Source: Mesorhizobium sp. (GTDB taxonomy: Bacteria; Pseudomonadota; Alphaproteobacteria; Rhizobiales; Rhizobiaceae). From it: a stretch of DNA of 35,991 nt. The stretch is from assembly GCF_004962925.1 (NCBI RefSeq), contig NZ_SUEO01000008.1, positions 7,387 through 43,377 on the forward strand, given 5' to 3'. The notes under the pieces were generated by a model. That model did not search any database and had not been told where the DNA came from. It saw only the letters and a program-made list of their open reading frames with translations. This document shows, piece by piece, positions 33,230 to 35,991 of this stretch. Position numbers and translations under genes: made by a program. How positions within the stretch are numbered: position 1 is the stretch's first letter; each line of letters starts with the position of its first letter.

Positions 33230-35791
33230 ATGGCAGGATTTCCGGAAAAGGCGAAGGTCGTCATCGTCGGGCTGGGCGGTATTGTCGGCGCATCGGTCGC
33301 CCATCACCTTATCGAGCGCGGATGGGACGACATCGTCGGCATCGACAAATCAGGCATCCCGACCGACATCGGCTCGACAGCGCACGCCTCCGACTTCTGC
33401 TACACGACCAGCCATGATTTCCTGTCCTGCTGGACGACGCTCTACTCCATCGATTTCTACGAGAAGATGGGCCATTACGCCCGCATCGGCGGCCTCGAGG
33501 TCGCCCGCGTCGGCGACGACGATCGCATGGCGGAGATCAAGCGCAAGATCGCCTCGGCAAAAGCATTCGGCACGCGCGCCCGCCTGATCGAGCCGGCCGA
33601 GATCAAGCAGAAATTCCCGCTGATCGAAGAAGAGATGGTGCAGGGCGGCCTGTGGGACCCCGATGCCGGTCTCGTCATCCCGCGATCGCAAACAGTCGCC
33701 GGCAAGCTGGTCGATCAGGCGGAAGCCTCCGGCAAGCTCAAATCCTTCGCGAACACGCCGGCCAAGTCGCTTATCGTCGAGAATGGGCGCATCAAAGCCG
33801 TGGTGACCGATCGCGGCACAATCGAAGCCGACTACGTGATTGTTTGCGCGGGTATCTGGGGCCGGTTGATCGCGGAAATGGTGGGCGAGGACCTGCCGGT
33901 GATGCCGATCGACCATCCGCTCACCTTCTTCGGGCCGTATACCGAGTTCGCCGGCACCGGCAAGGAGATCGGCTGGCCGCTGCTGCGTGACCAGGGCAAC
34001 TCGGCTTACATGCGAGACACCGGCGATCCAAAGACCGCCGAAGGCGGTCAGATCGAATGGGGCTATTACGAAGAGACCAATCCGCGCCTTTGCCATCCGC
34101 GCGACCTTCTGGAGAAGAACCAGGCCCGTCTTTCGCCCTCGCAGCGCGACCTCGACATGGAACAGATCCTGGCGCCGCTCGAGCGCGCCATGGAACTGAC
34201 GCCGATCCTGGGCGAACTGGGCTACAATGAGAGCCATTCCTTCAACGGGCTTCTGCAGGTGACGGCAGACGGCGGCCCCTCTATGGGCGAGAGTCAGAAG
34301 GTGCGGGACCTCTGGTATGCCGTCGCGATCTGGGTCAAGGACGGCCCCGGCATGGGCAAGCTCATCGCCGACTGGATGACCGACGGCCGCACGTCGATCG
34401 ACCATCATGCCATCGACTATTCGCGCTTCTATCCGCACCAGACGCAAGAGCAGTTCATCTGGGACCGCTGCACCGAAACGGCGATGAAGGTCTACAATCC
34501 GGCGGTTCATCCGCGTGAGCCTTTCTCTAAGGCTCGCGACGTGCGCCGCTCGCCCTTCTGGGAGCGCGAGAAGGAACTCGGCGGCTATTTCATGGAACTG
34601 GGTGGCTGGGAGCGCGCGCATGGCTATGCCGCCAACGAGCACCTGCTCGAGAAATACGGCAACCGGGTGCCGGTGCGCGAAAACGAGTGGGACAACCGCC
34701 ATTTCTGGCGCGTCTCCAACGCCGAGCATCTCGCCATGAGCGAGGATTGCGGCATCGTGAACCTGTCGCATTTCGCGATGTACGACGTGGAAGGCCCGGA
34801 TCACGTTGCGCTGATGGAGTGGCTGTGCGCGGCCAAGATCGGCGGCGATACCAACATCGGCAAGGGCATCTATACCCATTTCCTCGACGACGAGGGCATG
34901 GTGCGCGCCGACCTGACCGTCATCCGCATGGCCGACCGCTGCCGCGTGATCGACGGCGCCGATGCCGGGCCGCGCGACTTCCAGTACATGCAGCGGACGG
35001 CAGAAGACAAAGGTTTCGATGTCACCGTCACGGACGTGACTGAAAAGTACGTGACCATCGGCATCTGGGGTCCGAAGGCGCGCTCGACCTTGCAGAAGGT
35101 CATCGAGAACCCGGACGGCCTAACGCCGGAGAATTTTGCCTTTGCGGCGATCAAGCCTGTCAGGATCGCCGGAAAGGACGTGACCGCTTTCCGCATCTCC
35201 TATGTCGGCGAGCAGGGCTGGGAACTGCATATGCGATACGAAGACGGCCTGGCCGTCTGGGACGCGTTGCGTTCGACCGGCGTGATGGCCTTTGGCGTCG
35301 AGACCTATGCCAACAGCCGCCGTATGGAGAAGAGCCTGCGCCTGCAGAACGCAGATCTTCTGACCGAGTACAATCTGCTGGAAGCCGATCTTGCCCGCCC
35401 GAAGGTCAAGGAGGCTGATTTCAGCGGCAAGGCAAAGCACCTGGAATATCGCGCCCGCGCGCATCAGCCGGCCATGCTTTGCACGCTTGTCATGACGGAC
35501 AATGTCGATCCCAAGGGGGTTGCCCGTTATCCGGTCGGCACGATGCCTGTGATGGACCCGCAAACGGGCGAGACGCTGGTCGACGAACTCGGCCGCCGAT
35601 CCTTCACGACCTCGATCGCCTACGGCCCGACCATCGGCAAGAACATTGCGCTCGCCTATCTGCCCTGGGCGTATTGCCAGGAGGGCCGCAAGCTGAATGT
35701 CGAATATTTCGGCGAGACATACCCGGTCGAGGTGGCCGCTGTCGGCTACAAGCCGCTCTACGACCCGGAGAACCTCAATCCGCGCAGCTGA
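33230..35791 (+). CDS. Divergent FAD/GcvT oxidoreductase (dimethylglycine dehydrogenase-like)
   Basis: The 853-aa protein has an FAD domain at the N-terminus, a central part and a C-terminal GcvT-like domain with GEQGWELH. Two key motifs differ from the other two FAD/GcvT proteins in the window. The nucleotide motif reads GLGGIVG (14-20), one residue longer than GGGxxG. The covalent-FAD motif reads GSTAHASD, with the histidine (H52) kept but the preceding Trp replaced by Ala. It also has extra stretches around residues 265-310 and near the C-terminus. It could oxidise another N-methyl compound, perhaps with a differently attached FAD. The ATG at 33230 gives the usual start MAGFPEKAKVVIV; a GGAG site is upstream. 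It is apparently a single-gene unit. Confidence 0.88.
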   Translation: MAGFPEKAKVVIVGLGGIVGASVAHHLIERGWDDIVGIDKSGIPTDIGSTAHASDFCYTTSHDFLSCWTTLYSIDFYEKMGHYARIGGLEVARVGDDDRMAEIKRKIASAKAFGTRARLIEPAEIKQKFPLIEEEMVQGGLWDPDAGLVIPRSQTVAGKLVDQAEASGKLKSFANTPAKSLIVENGRIKAVVTDRGTIEADYVIVCAGIWGRLIAEMVGEDLPVMPIDHPLTFFGPYTEFAGTGKEIGWPLLRDQGNSAYMRDTGDPKTAEGGQIEWGYYEETNPRLCHPRDLLEKNQARLSPSQRDLDMEQILAPLERAMELTPILGELGYNESHSFNGLLQVTADGGPSMGESQKVRDLWYAVAIWVKDGPGMGKLIADWMTDGRTSIDHHAIDYSRFYPHQTQEQFIWDRCTETAMKVYNPAVHPREPFSKARDVRRSPFWEREKELGGYFMELGGWERAHGYAANEHLLEKYGNRVPVRENEWDNRHFWRVSNAEHLAMSEDCGIVNLSHFAMYDVEGPDHVALMEWLCAAKIGGDTNIGKGIYTHFLDDEGMVRADLTVIRMADRCRVIDGADAGPRDFQYMQRTAEDKGFDVTVTDVTEKYVTIGIWGPKARSTLQKVIENPDGLTPENFAFAAIKPVRIAGKDVTAFRISYVGEQGWELHMRYEDGLAVWDALRSTGVMAFGVETYANSRRMEKSLRLQNADLLTEYNLLEADLARPKVKEADFSGKAKHLEYRARAHQPAMLCTLVMTDNVDPKGVARYPVGTMPVMDPQTGETLVDELGRRSFTTSIAYGPTIGKNIALAYLPWAYCQEGRKLNVEYFGETYPVEVAAVGYKPLYDPENLNPRS

Positions 35792-35855
35792 GCGATGATG
35801 ACTTTGCCGGCCGCTACAATGGGGTGGCCTCGCAAAAACGTGAACGCAAGGGCCC

Positions 35856-35874
35856 AGCCCAGCGTCGGGCTTTT
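35856..35874 (+). terminator. Weak intrinsic terminator candidate
   Basis: AGCCC (35856-35860) pairs with GGGCT (35867-35871) around a six-base loop, followed by TTT. The stem is short, and it lies 65 bp after the FAD/GcvT stop codon. Confidence 0.4.
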
Positions 35875-35911
35875 CGCTTTGTGACGCGACGATTCTCGCT
35901 TACCTTGCGGC

Positions 35912-35991
35912 ATGTCTGCTTTTCCCCTCGCAAGACATGTCTTTTCAGGCGCCGCCGCGCTGGTGCTGATGTTCGTGCTGGCGCCGGAAAC
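35912..35991 (+). CDS. N-terminal fragment of an exported protein
   Basis: From the ATG at 35912 the frame is open to the window edge for 26 codons and reads MSAFPLARHVFSGAAALVLM, then FVLAPE. This has the basic-then-hydrophobic build of a signal peptide or membrane anchor. The nearest in-frame stop upstream is at 35882-35884, and there is no other ATG in between. No strong ribosome site is seen. The family cannot be named from this fragment. Confidence 0.5.
   Translation, partial: MSAFPLARHVFSGAAALVLMFVLAPE

Noticed and set aside
1..35991. CRISPR arrays, tRNA or rRNA genes, transposases, integrases, phage genes
   Set aside because: None seen by eye. The repeats present are palindromic and dispersed, not regularly spaced direct repeats with unique spacers.

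Overview
The window looks like chromosomal DNA from a Rhizobiales alphaproteobacterium, most likely Mesorhizobium or a close relative. It is GC-rich, its operons are joined by 4-bp start/stop overlaps, it carries a soxBDAG sarcosine oxidase operon, cobalamin genes in rhizobial style, and several copies of rhizobial-type palindromic intergenic repeats. This is inference from protein style and repeats; I could not search a database. I see no rRNA, tRNA, CRISPR array, transposase or phage gene.

Layout. (1) 1-1645: end of a cobalamin locus, with a 5' fragment of cbiB/cobD (minus) whose start codon overlaps that of cobC (plus), followed by a translationally coupled tyrosine-phosphatase-like gene. 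(2) 1801-9366: a probable uptake and catabolism locus for a small N-heterocycle. A creatininase-family amidohydrolase and a RidA-like protein run leftward. An NMT1/THI5-type ABC transporter (binding protein, ATPase, permease), a cytosine-deaminase-like amidohydrolase, an FAD-linked oxidase and a flavodoxin-fold NAD(P)H oxidoreductase run rightward as one overlapping operon. (3) 9522-16226, minus: an operon of an XRE-cupin regulator, an FAD/GcvT demethylating dehydrogenase, a PLP aminotransferase and a second FAD/GcvT dehydrogenase. Two identically spaced inverted repeats lie in front of the regulator. (4) 16505-17209: a nitroreductase. (5) 17248-22400, minus: soxB-soxD-soxA-soxG. (6) 22617-25592: a large DUF3772/MscS-type mechanosensitive channel and a small secreted protein. 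(7) 25861-32952, plus: a six-gene envelope locus with an HAD-UbiA fusion, a DprE1-like oxidase, an SMR-type small flippase, an extended-SDR epimerase/dehydrogenase, a class III aminotransferase and a GT-C-like membrane protein. (8) 33230-35791: a third, divergent FAD/GcvT protein, then the first codons of an exported protein at the right edge.

How the genes work together. Regions 3, 5 and 8 together encode one-carbon demethylation of N-methylated amines: FAD takes the methyl group as an imine, the GcvT domain passes it to tetrahydrofolate, and soxBDAG finishes sarcosine to glycine. Region 2 appears to import a pyrimidine-like compound and open or oxidise it. Region 7 is the most unusual part. 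It has the enzymes known from decaprenyl-phosphoryl-arabinose synthesis (UbiA-type phosphoribosyltransferase, phosphatase, DprE1) next to a flippase, an aminotransferase and a polytopic transferase, an arrangement reminiscent of the ArnE/F-ArnT step of lipid A aminoarabinose modification. I infer a lipid-linked pentose, perhaps an aminopentose, delivered to an envelope acceptor.
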